Assembly (NCBI GenBank): GCA_000827265.1
Contig: KN834812.1
Coordinates: 205,790 to 269,789 of the forward strand
Origin: Collybiopsis luxurians FD-317 M1
Lineage: Eukaryota > Basidiomycota > Agaricomycetes > Agaricales > Omphalotaceae
Reading direction: 5' to 3'
DNA: 64,000 nucleotides
Positions within the stretch are counted from its first letter, which is position 1. Every line of letters starts with the position of its first letter. Shown here piece after piece: positions 35,831-48,512 of the stretch. A program made the position numbers and the translations under genes. The notes under the pieces were generated by a model. That model saw only the letters and a program-made list of their open reading frames with translations, ran no database searches and was not told the origin of the DNA.

Positions 35831-37335
35831 GATTACGAGAGGCAGTCAGACGAGATAACCAACAGAAGCTCGATCTGAATCAGGGCTTCCGAGATAAACT
35901 GCTGGATGGCTATCCGAGATCGGAACTTCTCCTGTGCATGAATCAGATTCAAATCCAATTTAGAAAAGAAAGAGCGAGGAGTAGGACCACGATGTGATGG
36001 ATTCCTGGCAGAATATTACTATCCAAAGCTACAGTATCGAGGCAATATAGCATGCGTAGGAGATTGTTAAGTGCTTAGAAGACCCTTTCAATGCAACGAT
36101 CGTTTGATGAGTCTGGAAACTAGGTGCCTCAGACCCAGCCTATGTATTTTCTCAATAGACTTTCCAGCGAACTCTTCCAGAAATCTATGAAAAAATCTCC
36201 TATTTCCTCCTGGTATTGTATGTGGTACTCAATCGGAATTATAAGCTCAAAGTCGAAAACAGTCCTGTAGCTGATAACAAGCGGCGTAGGCCTCCTTAGG
36301 TCAAGCTAACATGACCTTGTGGTCCGGGATCTGAAAGGTTCCTTGTGACAGCTGCAGACTGATCTATATATTTAAGTCGAAACGTATATTGGCACCTTGG
36401 TGGTAGGCTCTAAATCTCCGCGCTATGGTCCCTGTCTTGCGAAGATTCTCTGACGAGGGAATGCGAGTGGAACCCCTGACAAGAGGTATCCCTGCGAGGT
36501 AGTACGCTGGCCTCAGGCTGTCAGAGATTTGCCTTCTCTCCTCAGGCTATGAGAAGTCTTTGGCGACATCGCTCTCTAACTCTTCCCCTCTACTTTCCAA
36601 CCTTTACGCGCTGCTCGATCCGTCTTAGTCAAAAACAAAGGTAAAGGAAGTTCTCTGCGACCTGGTTGACGCAGAACATAAGCGTATCGTCGAAGAGCTA
36701 TTCTGTGTCCCGCCACACTTCTCCCCGACTACGGATGGGACTGATGCGATGATAGTGAGATGCTTGATGACTACACTCCTGTAAACTATGAAGACTACTT
36801 ACAGCTTGTGTACAATCCATACGTTAAATAATTTTGATTGTATAGATGTACTTTTCTGTACTTTCACCTATTTTTACCTCGATTTGTTATACAAGAACTG
36901 CCCTCTGAATGACACATGGATCTCATATACGAATGTCATTTGAACATCCACTGTACCCTTTATTCCAATTATCATGGAGTCTGGACAATTACCTTTATGA
37001 AAAAACGTCTTTCAAAAGTCGCCAAGCCGCGAGGGCGGCCATCATGCTCCGAACTTGCCGAGGCGGGATTCGGCAATGATGGCCGCTAGACTGTGCGTGT
37101 CCATTGCTTAGCAGTCTTATAGATATAAATTGCAAGTCTAGATTTAGTTTAAATATACTATATAGTTAATTTATAACTTCGAAGTACTCTACTCTATGTT
37201 CATTTTCTATCAATTCTATTAATTAATCGAGTTTGCGAGCTAACTGTATTTGACGGAGCACTTTCATCCATGAATGAGGAGTCGCTGCCAAGGTCCAACA
37301 CTTTGGAAGACCGTACGTACAGTAAAGGCGAGGAT
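35831..37335. other. Intergenic, no supported gene
   Basis: Apart from the hairpin at 37035-37086, nothing recognisable was found. Confidence 0.4.
37035..37086. repeat. GC-rich stem-loop
   Basis: GCGGCCATCAT pairs exactly with ATGATGGCCGC. Inside it, TGCCGA pairs with TCGGCA around GGCGGGAT. The arms are perfect (11 and 6 bp) in otherwise AT-rich DNA. It could be a transcript hairpin or a foldback remnant. It lies about 250 bp beyond the 3' end of terpene synthase A. Confidence 0.8.
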
Positions 37336-38641
37336 CTAGAACCCAAGCTCCGAAAGCCTGTATCGGCTAACAGACAGATGAAATCCACTGTTGATTGGAA
37401 TCAAAGTGAGCTATTTTTGCATAAAGCTGCTGTTTGCCGCAATGCTTACATGTATGCTTGAGCGTAATCGTTCCAGCGTCTGGCAGCTTGCGGATGGTCT
37501 GAAAGCATCGCAAGAATATCCTGATGACAACGAGTCACCTCATCAACCAAGTCCGAAACTACGCGAAGCGGAGGCTTTCCAGAGATTCTTGCTCTGATAC
37601 CGATGTAATTCATTTCTTCTCCAGCAAGATCTTCCTTATAGAAACTGGAAGATGATTCCATCCATATCAGTAGCAGGTAGCATTTGGAATGGTCAGAGAC
37701 TTACGAGAAGAGATCATTGACATAACAAAGGAAATCGTCAATATCCGGTATTGCTTGTGCATATATCGCCAGGTCAGGAAAAGTTGGTTTTGGGAAAATG
37801 GAGTGTATAAACATGGCCCCGATACCTGTCTTGGTACGGAGGAATTTTGGCCAGTTCCGAGCTTCCGGGTGCAGGCGCATGTTTTGAATCTCTTCTTTTT
37901 CTTCCATGAGTGTCCCAGTGAGAAAATCCAGGACGCTGCTCGTCATTGCGTTTGCGCAAGTGGGGTCCCAGTACAAGTAGAGCTTCCCAAGGACTCGAGG
38001 AAATTGTTCAAGAACGGGGTCGAGCTGAGGTTCATTAAGAAAAATTCGTCGCTGATATTCAGCTATCGCCGCAGGCATCTCTTTGGAGAGGTCGTCAATG
38101 TATACCAAGCACCTGTGGAAAGAAAGGCCTGGTCACCGAAAGCAACAAAAAAAAAAGTTTGGTGTTGATACCCACCATATACAGAGCGAGAACGTGAGTA
38201 GCGCATCGAAAGGTAGATTAGAATAACAATACTATATGTGTTCACATCGTGAGTCAAAAGAACTAGGGGTCGCAAGGAAGAAACATACAATGGCCAGAGT
38301 AGTGGCACACTCGGTGATCCCTTCACAAGATTTGCCGTTGCGCCATTCGTTGATATTCCACCTCCCGACTTCATCCAACATGGCGGTTTTCAGAACATTT
38401 TTGTCCAATGAGAAGGATATTGTGGGTTTATTGTAGGAAAGATTGCGGAGTAAGCGCTCCATAGACGATTTAAATGTAGGAGAGGTATCAAGCGCGGCAG
38501 AATAATTCTTGCGGAAGAATCGTTCAGCTTAAAACTATGTTTTCGTCCTATTTTTCAGCTTACCTGGAAGGGCACAATCCCAAATTTTGTGGGAAACTTG
38601 CCAAACAGATGGTACAGGATACGATGAGGGATGGTCGCCAT
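37336..38641 (-). CDS. TRI5-like sesquiterpene synthase A
   Basis: Six exons read on the minus strand (38641-38564, 38507-38289, 38231-38176, 38112-37705, 37644-37450, 37387-37336), 335 residues. It starts MATIPHRILYHLFGKFPTKF and ends SRYRLSELGF. The Asp-rich metal motif is VYIDDLSKE (about residue 120), the second metal motif is YVNDLFSFYKED (fitting N-D-x-x-S-x-x-x-E), and the closing Arg-Tyr pair is in SRYRLSE. These are the three hallmarks of trichodiene synthase-type class I terpene cyclases (PF06330), which ionise farnesyl diphosphate with three Mg2+ ions and cyclise it. The whole fold is present, so it is probably active. The product cannot be predicted. It shares exon structure with B and C. 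Confidence 0.9.
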
Positions 38642-41324
38642 TTCTGAATACATTTGAGAAGCAGTCTACTGCGTATGAGAACTTCAGTGTTAAATCTGGG
38701 TGTAGAGAGCCGATTCCACATCTGAGTATTTATGCTCAGACAACACAAGAGCTTCCGCATCTGGTTCGAGGTCACTGGCTCTCTCAAAGCTTTTGCGGAT
38801 CGTCTATGTCCGAAACACTGCACTTGCCCATCATTGCGAGAAGCAAGGACATGGAGGTTGGGTGACTCCTATCCAGACAGATGGCATTCACTCAGTAAAG
38901 AGCTTGGTGCTTCGTTCATGGCATGGTTGTTGGCAGTATTTTTACCGTTGCCGTGGATGAAGCGCCGACCTGGAGAAGTAGCGCCGGTAAACAGCCTTGC
39001 CCCGCATCTACCGCATCCAGAATCTGGCTGTGCTCAAACTGATCATTCGCGAGGTGCTGTGATTGCATTTTAGTCTTTTTTCATACGCACATGTTGCAAT
39101 CGTCACAGTGAGCAAGGATGTGATCAGAATCTTGTGGAGGGATGACGATGAGAGGATCAGCACATCGTCTTGAACAGAACTCTCCCTCACCGCAAGGAGG
39201 ACTAAGCGCTGAGAAGCGGAGATCACGGACCATAACGTTGGATCCTCCCAGTGCTCTCCTTGAATATGGTCGTTGTAGCTTAGGAATAGCAATCAATATT
39301 CAGGATATCCGAAAAAAGGTTGAACCGAAACCTCTAAGTTCAACTGCCAAACTTTCCGTTGTATCCGATTTTGGAAAATTGATATGTACTAGGAGTTGGA
39401 CATATATATTCAAAATAACAATCTAACATCTGTTCATTTTGTCTGCATATCTTTCTAGAATTGAACTCGTTACAACCATTGAGTACTTCACCTTTCGGTA
39501 AACCTGGGAAACTGTTAAGAAACCGACGATTCCGCTTTCCTTTATTGCCTGCACTTGAGACCTCCCTTTCTAAGTTGGGAAAAAAAGAAGAAAAATATAG
39601 CTTTCTCTTGACAACTAGCTTGTAGCAAGTCGTTTCAATCGCTTCACAACAAGGGACGTCCACTAGCATTGATATGACAAAATTCAGGAACTCCGAAAAA
39701 TTCTACTGCGCTGATGCAAAAAGAGCAATGGAGAAGACACGAAGATATCCTGTATGTAGACTGTGGCGAACCGTTGAAGGGTTAGTCCAGCACGTACACC
39801 ACCGATATAAACGCAAGAAAAGAAAAGACGGACACATCGAAAAGTGACAAAAAGTGGCTCCGAACGTTTGTGATTCATTACGCCAACTGAAAATAGAGGG
39901 TGTCAAAATTCCTAAAAGAATTTCCGAGCAGGCTCATCCATCTCGACATTCATTGTTTTCGTCAAACAATGTTCGTCACTAGCTTGCATCATCTATCGTA
40001 ACTAGGAACCAAGGCGACGCAAGTTCTATGCGCCCTGGGGCCTTGTCTATGATTATCATCAATCTGAGGAATTTCGAATCCCAAGCTGCCCGGACAAGAA
40101 TCGTTCTATCTCGGATTATATCGTCAGATCTTTTTACCATCAGATCTGTTGTGATGACCATCAACTCTCCGAGAAGGGAACTGCGAGGCTAATGGGCAAA
40201 TGCTTCAAAGCTTTCTATAGCCTATTACCTCGAAGCAGAATCAAATGAAGCCACGGATAAGTATATTGTATTGGATTGATAACGCCGAGTCTCGAACTGA
40301 CAGCGTAGAATCATCACTACATGCTTCTAGTTGTCGCCCATATTCAACCACAGCTCTCCCAGGATTGAAGCCACAACTTGATACTCTTCGATCACATCGG
40401 TAAGAAAGAGCTTTGCGACCACCGCAAACTACGAACTATACTGAATTTGTGGCACGCCGATCTTACCATGCTTACGATCTGCAAGTAGCATCCTTGATGA
40501 AAGATCCTCCGAACAGTCCTTCTGCAGCAGTCCGACAGACATTTATCGCGGATATGATCTCAATATGCAACGAGGCGGCCATACTAAGTGCTCGTCTACT
40601 TGCCATTTAGCAATAGTTTATGCAGGTCGTACATTTTACTATATATATTGTAGTTTATCGTGAGAGTTCCACCGCACTGGTCGAGTCATGATTCAAGTAT
40701 TGGATAGAAATCGGATCCTAGTAGTGACAAGATGATCACCCGGTGACACTGGGAAGAACTGAACGTCTCGAATGAATATATTTCGCTTGCAAGCTGCAGA
40801 TTATCCCTGAAATTAACTTAGAATTGGAACCGAACCGTCGGCGCCATGACAGTGAGAGTCCGCCAAAAACTGAACTTTCTTGAAGCTTGAAAAAATAACA
40901 CCTTTATGGTGCAGTTGCATTCTCCTTGACGTTGAAGGTAATTATGTCTGATAGCCTATACCAAGAATGGAGATAATGGAGACAGTTCTGGGACTGGATA
41001 CCTGGTTATTCTAGTCTATGAGAGCTGCAAACTATTATCTAGTAGCTACTTCTGTCTGCCTCCACTGGCCAGCTTGCTTCGAATTCGCTTAGTTTTTATC
41101 TTTAAATTTACCATAGATCTATATATTACAGCTCGACTATAAGCTTTTTTTTTCATTTTGTAACTATCCGGTAATCAATGAAACGTATGTAACTTCTCTG
41201 TTCCTTGGCACAAACGAGGAACCTCGAAGCCAATCTGAAATAGTTGTATATGGTCACTAGCAGCTTCGAATGGGTTCCTGCCACAGCTCCTCTAATAGAC
41301 TGTACTAACAGGAAGAGCGCGAGA
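38642..41324. other. Upstream DNA of synthase A, duplicated relative to synthase B
   Basis: Blocks at about 39430-39560 and 40380-40400 resemble 43700-43850 and 44690-44715, at comparable distances from each synthase start once the MITE in the B copy is subtracted. A small frame at 40413-40610 (HAYDLQVASLMKDPPNS) is unrecognised. Confidence 0.5.
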
Positions 41325-42635
41325 CTAGAAGCCAAGCTCCGAGAGTCTGTATCGGGTTACAGACAGATGAAATCCGCTATTGGATCAGTCACTGTGAGTC
41401 ATACTATAGTAGATATAGTTCTCTTGTGATACTTACAGGTATGATTGAACAAATTCCCTCCAACGTCTGACGGCTTGCGGATGATCTGAAAGCATTGCCA
41501 GAATATCTTCATGGTAACGGGTCACTTCATCGACCAAGTCGGAAACAACGCGAAGAGGAGGATTGGCAGAGACTTTTGCTCTGATAGCAACATAATTTGT
41601 ATCTTCCCCAGCAAGCTCTTCCTTGTAGTAACTGAGATTCCATATTGCATTGTCAGATCTTAAATTTCGAAGATGAATTTTTTTTAGGCTCACGAGAAAA
41701 GGTCGTTGACGAAGGAAAGAAAATCTTCTATGTCCGGAAGTGCTTGTGCATATATCGCCAAGTCGGGGTAGGCAGTTTTTGGGAAGATAGAATGTGCAAA
41801 CATGGCCGAGATACCGGTCTTTGTGCGGAGGAACTTTGGCCAGTTCCGAGCTTCTGGGTGTAGGCGCATTTGCTGAACTTCTGCTTTATCTTCCATGAGT
41901 GTTCCAGTGACAAAATCCAGGGCACTGCTTGACATTGCATTGGCACAGGGAGGGTCCCAGTACAGGTAAAGCTTCCCCATAACCCGAGGGAACTGTTCAA
42001 GAACGGGGTCGAGCTGAGGCTCATTGACCAAAATTCGTCGCTGGTATTCAGCTATTGCGGTTGGCATCTCTTTGGAGAGATCATCAATGTATAACAGGCA
42101 CCTATAAAGAAGGTATTATCACCCCTGAACGCAACAGTAAAATAGAGTTCGATGTTATATACCATATACATAGCGCGAATACCACTCGGGAATCGAAGGC
42201 AAGGTTGGAGTAGCACCACTGCAAATGGATTACAGATCGTGAGTCGAAGATCACGGGTCGCAAGGAAGACAAAAAACATACAGTGGCCAGAGCTGCGGCC
42301 CATTCCGTAATTCCTTCACAGAATTTGCCGTTGCGGCCATCATCAACGCCCCACTTCGCGATTTCATCCAACATTGCGGTTTTTAGATCACTGTTGTTCA
42401 ATGCGATGGAGGTTACCGGTTTATCGTAGGAAAGGTTTTGAAGCAACCGCTCGATGGAGGATTTGAAGGTGGGATAGGTCTCCAGTGCAGCGTTAGAATC
42501 CTGGCACAATCATCATTCAGAATCGGGATCCATATCATACAACGTATTCCAGTTCACCTGAAAGGTCACAAAGCCCAGTTTCGAGGGCAGCTCACCGAAC
42601 AGATGGTACAGGATGCGATGAGGGATGGTTGTCAT
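41325..42635 (-). CDS. TRI5-like sesquiterpene synthase B
   Basis: The six exons (42635-42558, 42500-42282, 42218-42163, 42101-41694, 41631-41437, 41376-41325) have exactly the same lengths as in synthase A, and the product is also 335 residues. It begins MTTIPHRILYHLFGELPSKL. Motifs are LYIDDLSKE, FVNDLFSYYKEEL and TRYRLSELGF. In the Asn/Ser/Glu motif region Phe is replaced by Tyr (SYYKE), which keeps the metal ligands. It is more diverged from A than C is (for example KWGVDDGRNG for RWNINEWRNG), so a different product is possible. It sits about 2.7 kb upstream of A in tandem. Confidence 0.9.
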
Positions 42636-43099
42636 TCTTGAAAGGATTCGATAAGCGATGTAGAATGTATCGTTAACTCAACGAAAGGGCGAGGATAGAG
42701 AATCACTTACTGCTCATCCGTCTATTTATGCTCAGACCTCCATTCAAATCTGGCGTGGAGCCAGTTACTCTTTCAAAATGCTTCCGGATACATGTTGTTT
42801 GTGCGCTAAAAATCACTGCGAGAAGCAAGGACCTACCGGTTAGGCAGTTCACTCTAAACAGATCGTATGCGAATCTCTCCCGGAGAGGAGACTGGAAATT
42901 CGTTTATGGGATGTCTATTACTGTCCGATTAGCCTGCCGCTTCCGGTTTCTTGAGGAACTAGGACCGGTGAACAGCCATTCCTGCAATTGACTCCGAATC
43001 TTATTCTATCTTAGCTATACGCCAGATACATCACACACAATTCCCATAATAAAGGTGCAATTGCAAGTCAGACATTGCCCTGTCTGAAAACTGCAATTA

Positions 43100-43457
43100 C
43101 TGTATAATTACGACCGTAAATGCGCGCAACGCTAACTAGTGACTGTAACGCGTAACACCAAACTTGTCACTGCGTATCGACAGGCATTACGGTGCATAAG
43201 CAGGCCTTGTGCTCTTCCCTCAGATTTTCCTGTTTCTTTTTCCTACTATCCTCCCTCTGGATTGGTGATGTCTAGTCACTCATATATTCCCAATCCTTGC
43301 TGTTAAGCCCAGGAGGATCAATGTATTGCTACTTTCTGCAGCTTTGGGTGCACTTAACCTCATGTGAAATGCACCACTTGGCATCTGTCACTTGTAATTT
43401 TTAAGTGCTCAGTGTAGCGCGTAACACCCCCTGCACTTATGGTCGTAATTATACAGT
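43100..43457. mobile_element. TA-flanked MITE upstream of synthase B
   Basis: Terminal inverted repeats begin CTGTATAATTACGACC, with TA on both sides (43098-43099 and 43458-43459). Subterminal direct copies of GCGTAACACC occur near both ends. There is no coding frame. Form and target site suggest a Tc1/mariner-related non-autonomous element about 460 bp upstream of the synthase B start. Confidence 0.8.
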
Positions 43458-46400
43458 AAGTATTGGAAGGTGATGTGTCAGTAAGCATTTTCTCAAGTAC
43501 ACTCAAAATTCATAACTGACACAGCGATACTGCAATCAGTGCGTCCTAGTAAACGCACCTCAAGTCTTGGCAAGGTTTCCCATTGTATTTGCTTGGAAAA
43601 TTAGGATGCTTGGTGAGTAGAATAGATGTTTGCAAATGTAGAGGAGATATTGGGCGCATATACTCACCGTGACTGTAATCGATAACTGAAAACAGCTTCG
43701 ATTTCCGTGCATTTTGTCTGCCAAGTATTTACGGAATTTAACTTGTTACAAACATTGAGTGCTTCGAAGGGCTTTCGGTATCCCTGAGAAATCTCGAAGA
43801 AGCCGGTGATCCCGCTTTCCTGGTCCCGCTTTCCCTTGTCCACTTATGTCCAAAAGGCGAAGAGAAAGTGGCTCCCTGTTGCAAGTTAAGGAGAAAGAGT
43901 ATCCGGTGGCGTTGTATATGACAGAAATGACATAGGAACTGCCTGAATTCCTTTCAGTGAGAAAAGATATACCCGAGGAAGTACTGATACTTGGTACAGG
44001 CATGCCTCCTACAAAGAAGACCCGAAGAGGCCCTGCGAGAAACCCATGATCAACATTCATCACAGAAAAAGAACTTTTAGAAAACGCGCAAACATTAAAA
44101 ATAAGACCCAGAGTGTTTGACGAGGCACAGCCGAAGGAAGAGGATCTTTATTGGACGACATGCGAGAACAAAGATGACACCAAGGCTCAGGTGGTTTCGG
44201 AGCAGGCCCAACCTTAGTCCTTCTCCTTGACAGCTTTCCACAGACATCCAAATTCCACTCGGTTCATACTGAACATATCAAACTATGATGCAATTGAAGA
44301 CTAAAATGATACTCCAAAATTGAAAGTGGGAGCTCAGATCTACAGGACTGATGATCTGCAAGCCAAAGTCTTCAAAGACTAGATGTGTGCTCCATAGATA
44401 TACTTTACTTAGTAGTAGTATGGTAAACTGGTCGTTCGGGAATCGGACCTTGGCCGGTATAATACATATCACATGTATTCTATCCTATGAAGGGTGGTGT
44501 GCGGGTAGTTTAAAAGCGCTCTATGCATAGCCTGTTGCTTCAAGTTGGAGCTGAGATCGGAGTCAGCGAGGTAATTTACGTTTACTCAAAACCTCGAGGC
44601 TCTAGTTTCCACCAAGACCGAACGGCGTTAGTTCATCACCTCGTTCTTTCAGCAACCGCCTATTCAGCCACATTACCCCTGGCCACTGACATCAGCTTGA
44701 TACTCTTCGATCTCGTCGGTAAGGAAGCACCAACCGCTACTTTGATAATCCCTGACCCTATCCGTCATTAGCATCCAGATTCGAACAGTTCTGGTCTTCG
44801 TAATAGCTTATTGCTCTGATACGCCTTTAAAGTCTCCGATACCTTACTATCTAATGTAAACCGCACATTTCCGATACCGACACCGTGGCGGCTTGCCACA
44901 CCGAGGACTAGCAGTTTTTGCGACCAGCCTCCGAAAAGCACCGCCGTTCCGAAAATGGTAATATCAAAGCGATCTATACCGGACGTCGATATCTTCGGGA
45001 TACGACTTACCGGAGGCATTCAAGGACGCTTTCCGTCCTCGAACTGCACAAGATCTACACAATATAGCTTCCGGATTATGTTGGGATTATCTGCACAGGT
45101 TCACCCGGCAGCTTAGATCTTTCGAAATGCAGCAATAAGTATTCTTGCGTTATGGGCTTTTCTGACGTGCAAACCTGCACGTTCTGGGTCTTGATTTCTT
45201 CGCCCAAGCTGAGTTTTAGATTAAGCATGGATACAGCCTCGAGGTTGAGGTAATCTAGAACTATCACAGAGATCTAACGTCTTCCGGTTGCATTTTCGCA
45301 AGCGGGTACGAGAATTTTCGTTCTTGAACGTAGATATATATCTTGAATGATGATTACTCCCTTTATCTTCATATTAAATGATTCTCGCGGCTGAGACTCT
45401 ATGGGTTTGGTAGCTTACACAGAAATTGCCGCATAACGCAACCCTTCCTCTGGATGGTCACGTACCGCTAAATCACTAAGCCGTTCCGACGCTTGAGTCG
45501 AATACTGTTCCTAGTCCAAAGATAAACCTGATATCATTTAGTAGGTACCAATTTCGTTGGCGTAGATAAGAGAGCTAAAGTCTGACCCATGCGTATGACC
45601 TTCCACGTTCGCGATGAGACTCGGAGATGCTTGCCAATCTGAAGAGTTATAGCAGTGAATATTTTGATAACAATAGAGAGACGTAGTTCCAATATGCAAC
45701 AACGTTCTGACTGCTCATTCAGTTCCTTACACATGGTGCGTTTGTACCGGAACCGTGGTCATGTCAAAATGTTTCCATTTCTGATACTGAGTCTACGGTT
45801 TAAGTTCTTCCTGTACTTGCTTTGTATCCTCGGAGAGGAGCAGCCAAACTTAATCTGGGATTGTAAATGCCATGTCCATACTGTACATCATCCTCCCCTT
45901 GTTCCAAGCGACAGCCGAATATTATCTTAGTACTTATGCGAACTCATCGGGGCGATACGTTGAAAAAGAGAAGTACTTTCCGTTGGCCTCGACTTCGACT
46001 GTTACACAGCCAAGTGACTCTTGCCCCCGGTTGCAGAGAAGCTGATTCGGGGAGGATCGGCCTCCGTCTCGGTAGTGCCTAGGAGATTCCCGAGTCGCCA
46101 TTTCCACCCGATTACCGATTCTTCCATCCGGCTCGCCCTAGACTCGCCCCAGGGCCATATTGGGCGCTTTTCAACGCGCTAAAGCATCCGGTTCGGTCCG
46201 CGTCGCATAACTGGCTTCCGCCTCCTCATCCTTGTCGTCATCTTCGCCGCCAAATCCTTTTCCATGTTTGTACTCGTCAGAAATAAGCCGTCTCGTTTAT
46301 CGACAGTTCTTCAGTACAGAAGTCGCTTAAGAAGAGGGAAAGGCCTGTCGAGGAACACCGAGTGACTCGCACGCAACAAAGATATTGTGTATGGCTGACA

Positions 46401-47063
46401 CGCAGTCTCCATGTATTATCTGTACCTCCGCTCGAAGCTCTCGGCGACTACCTTCAGCGATACTTATTGATTGAAGTACAAGGGGATGCAAAAGGAGAGG
46501 ATCAAGCTACGTCGAAGCGGAAATGGCATGTCTTTCGGCTATCGTTCCTGCTCACTATACTCAGTTGCAACCAGGTATCACACGTCAGCTCATACTAAAA
46601 CTGACCACTGTTCGATTTTCCTCTTGCAGGAATTGCGAGTTATGATTCTGCCGATCCACATCTCGACAAGATGACCAAACTTTAGCGCTAAACAATCATG
46701 ATCCCATTGAAAGTACCGTACAAAATACAAACGCAAAAAACCCAGGTTTGAAGAAGGTCGAAGAGTTATATAAATTAATCCCACTCAATACGCTCCAACG
46801 CAAGCTCATCCCCACTCGAGATTTTAAAAAACAGAACAGTCCTTCCCAAAATCCTACAGTCTTGACGAAGAGAATTCCGGTAGGGTCATCGAACAGGGGT
46901 GTGTTACGAGGGAGTATAGCAAACACAGGCAGCGTGAATGGATCTGTAAGACGAGGAAAGGAGGGGGGAGGAGAGGGCAAATGAAGGTCAGTAGAAAAGC
47001 TTATATCTGGAGGGAAACGGGACGCACGATGAACGAATAAGGCTGCCTGCGAAGGTGAGTCAT
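43458..47063. other. No supported gene; diverged flank of synthase B and unknown DNA
   Basis: The part to about 45250 resembles the flank of synthase A and, near 44960, that of synthase C. Frames at 43746-44063, 44523-44771 and 44768-45019 have no recognised domain. The segment at about 46740-46990 resembles 48130-48340 and is the downstream part of the pheromone gene duplication. Confidence 0.45.
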
Positions 47064-47186
47064 TTAGGCAATGACGCAGTAGGAGTTGGCTCCTGAGCCA
47101 TTATCCTCGTTGACGGGGGCGTCAACGGTGATGTCCTCAACAGAGGAGGTCGCGAAGTAAGAAGTGACGGCGGTGAAAGCGTCCAT
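47064..47186 (-). CDS. Mating pheromone precursor 1
   Basis: The 40-residue frame starts MDAFTAVTSYFATSSVED and ends NGSGANSYCVIA. The start MD-x-F-T and the C-terminal CaaX box Cys-Val-Ile-Ala are the hallmarks of basidiomycete lipopeptide pheromone precursors, which are farnesylated on the Cys, trimmed of VIA, carboxymethylated and cut near an acidic or charged pair to give a short secreted peptide. Here the likely cut is after Asn-Glu-Asp, giving a peptide of about nine residues ending in Cys, which is an inference. The gene is intronless in its coding part. A TATA-like GGTATAAAAGGG lies about 60-70 bp upstream. The precursor would signal through an STE3-type receptor, which I do not find in the window. 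Confidence 0.9.
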   Translation of the reverse strand: MDAFTAVTSYFATSSVEDITVDAPVNEDNGSGANSYCVIA

Positions 47187-47244
47187 TGCAGAAGTGAAAT
47201 TGGTGGGTTAGACTAGGTCTGAGGAAACTTGGACGAAAGTCGGT

Positions 47245-47256
47245 CCCTTTTATACC
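47245..47256 (-). promoter_or_regulatory. TATA box of pheromone gene 1
   Basis: The minus strand reads GGTATAAAAGGG about 60 bp before the ATG at 47186. The paralogous pheromone gene has AGTATAAAAGG at a similar position, which supports it as a core promoter element. Confidence 0.65.
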
Positions 47257-47527
47257 TTTCGAGCGGTAGGCTTTCTGTGCTTCCAATTTCCTGTATGATT
47301 CGTCAAAATTGAAGCTGCCTTGGTCCGTCGGGACAAGTCCTTTTTTTCATTTGAGGAAATCAGAAGTCGCTTTATTGTTAGGCAGCGATCCCAAATTCCC
47401 ATTTCAGGTGCAGTTTCGGTCCCGCGCTTTGTTTGCTAGAATCAAACCGACAAGAGCAACAAGAAGGCGGGGTTTGTTTAATGAAAGGTACGGGCGCTCA
47501 GGTACGAGCACTCAGGAACATTACAGC

Positions 47528-48079
47528 TTAAATTAATTCGACGTGGTGAGACGCAGCCATTCGGACAAAGCGAGTCGCATCGTTCCTCAATATAGTAAGA
47601 ACAATACCACTGCCAACAGCAAAGTCTCGATAAACTTTCGGATTACCTTTACGATCGACCTCCAACTGGCTAGAGATCCAGCGTAGGATGTGCCTGATTT
47701 CTTGTTTAGATTGTCCAGACCTACCGTTCGATCGTTCTCGCGCAACCAAGCAATAGATGTCTAAGGAGGTTATCTGCCAGTAATCGGTTGGAATAAGGTA
47801 CGTCTTCGAATCGGTGGCCTTTGAGAGAAAACTTGCAATTGGAACGCCTCTCTCCCGCGTCCAGCCAAAGCGATGAAACAGTTCTCCTCTAAAGTTTCGA
47901 CTTTGCACCCGCAGGACAGCATTAGAAATGGTTTCATTTATATAATCGACGACTCGCAGTTCACTAATATTTTGTGACCAAGTGAAGCTGAAGTACCGAT
48001 GAGAGGCAAAGGTGTATCTAAAGAGGAAAAGACGTTTGACATACAGCTTGGAAGCAGTCCGACAAGTGCTTACGCACGC
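47528..48079 (-). CDS. Unrecognised long open frame between the pheromone genes
   Basis: About 183 codons are open on the minus strand without an ATG near the start. Readable segments are KLYVKRLFLFRYTFASHRYF, SQNISELRVVDYINETISNA, then FGWTRERGVPIASFLSKATD and DYWQITSLDIYCLVARERSN. It may be a terminal exon (a possible acceptor CTCTTTAG lies near 48017) or a relic. I recognise no domain, and a frame of this length could occur by chance in 64 kb. Confidence 0.3.
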   Translation of the reverse strand, partial: ACVSTCRTASKLYVKRLFLFRYTFASHRYFSFTWSQNISELRVVDYINETISNAVLRVQSRNFRGELFHRFGWTRERGVPIASFLSKATDSKTYLIPTDYWQITSLDIYCLVARERSNGRSGQSKQEIRHILRWISSQLEVDRKGNPKVYRDFAVGSGIVLTILRNDATRFVRMAASHHVELI

Positions 48080-48512
48080 TCAAGCAGCGTTTACGATCAA
48101 GATATTCCATTCCAAACCATAGAGTTATAGAATATTAACACGAGAAAAACCCCAAGATACCCAAATTTGAACAAAAAACGATGGTTGTGACAAAGATCGA
48201 AACGTAATAAATAATTCCACTCGAAGGCTAGATACCTCATGCGCAGAGTTCAATTCCCTACTCGAAAAAAGAGATTCTTCCTTCCAAAACCCTACAACCC
48301 ATTGACTGAGAGAGAGAATTCGTGGTAAGTCATCGAGCGTGGGGGAATAACAGTGGTGACAATCATTAAAAGCTGAGAGAAGACGGATAGGAACAGGGAG
48401 AGAGGGAGTGGGAGAGCACAAGTCAGTAAGCGAAGATAGAATCAGATGTGAACGACGTACAATGAACGAAAGAAAATGAAAATTGATGCCAGCGAGGGGG
48501 GTGCATGCGCAA

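Noticed and set aside
37689..38168. 159-codon plus-strand frame over synthase A (also 41645-41863 over B, 61818-62057 over C)
   Set aside because: These are antisense shadows of the terpene synthase exons.
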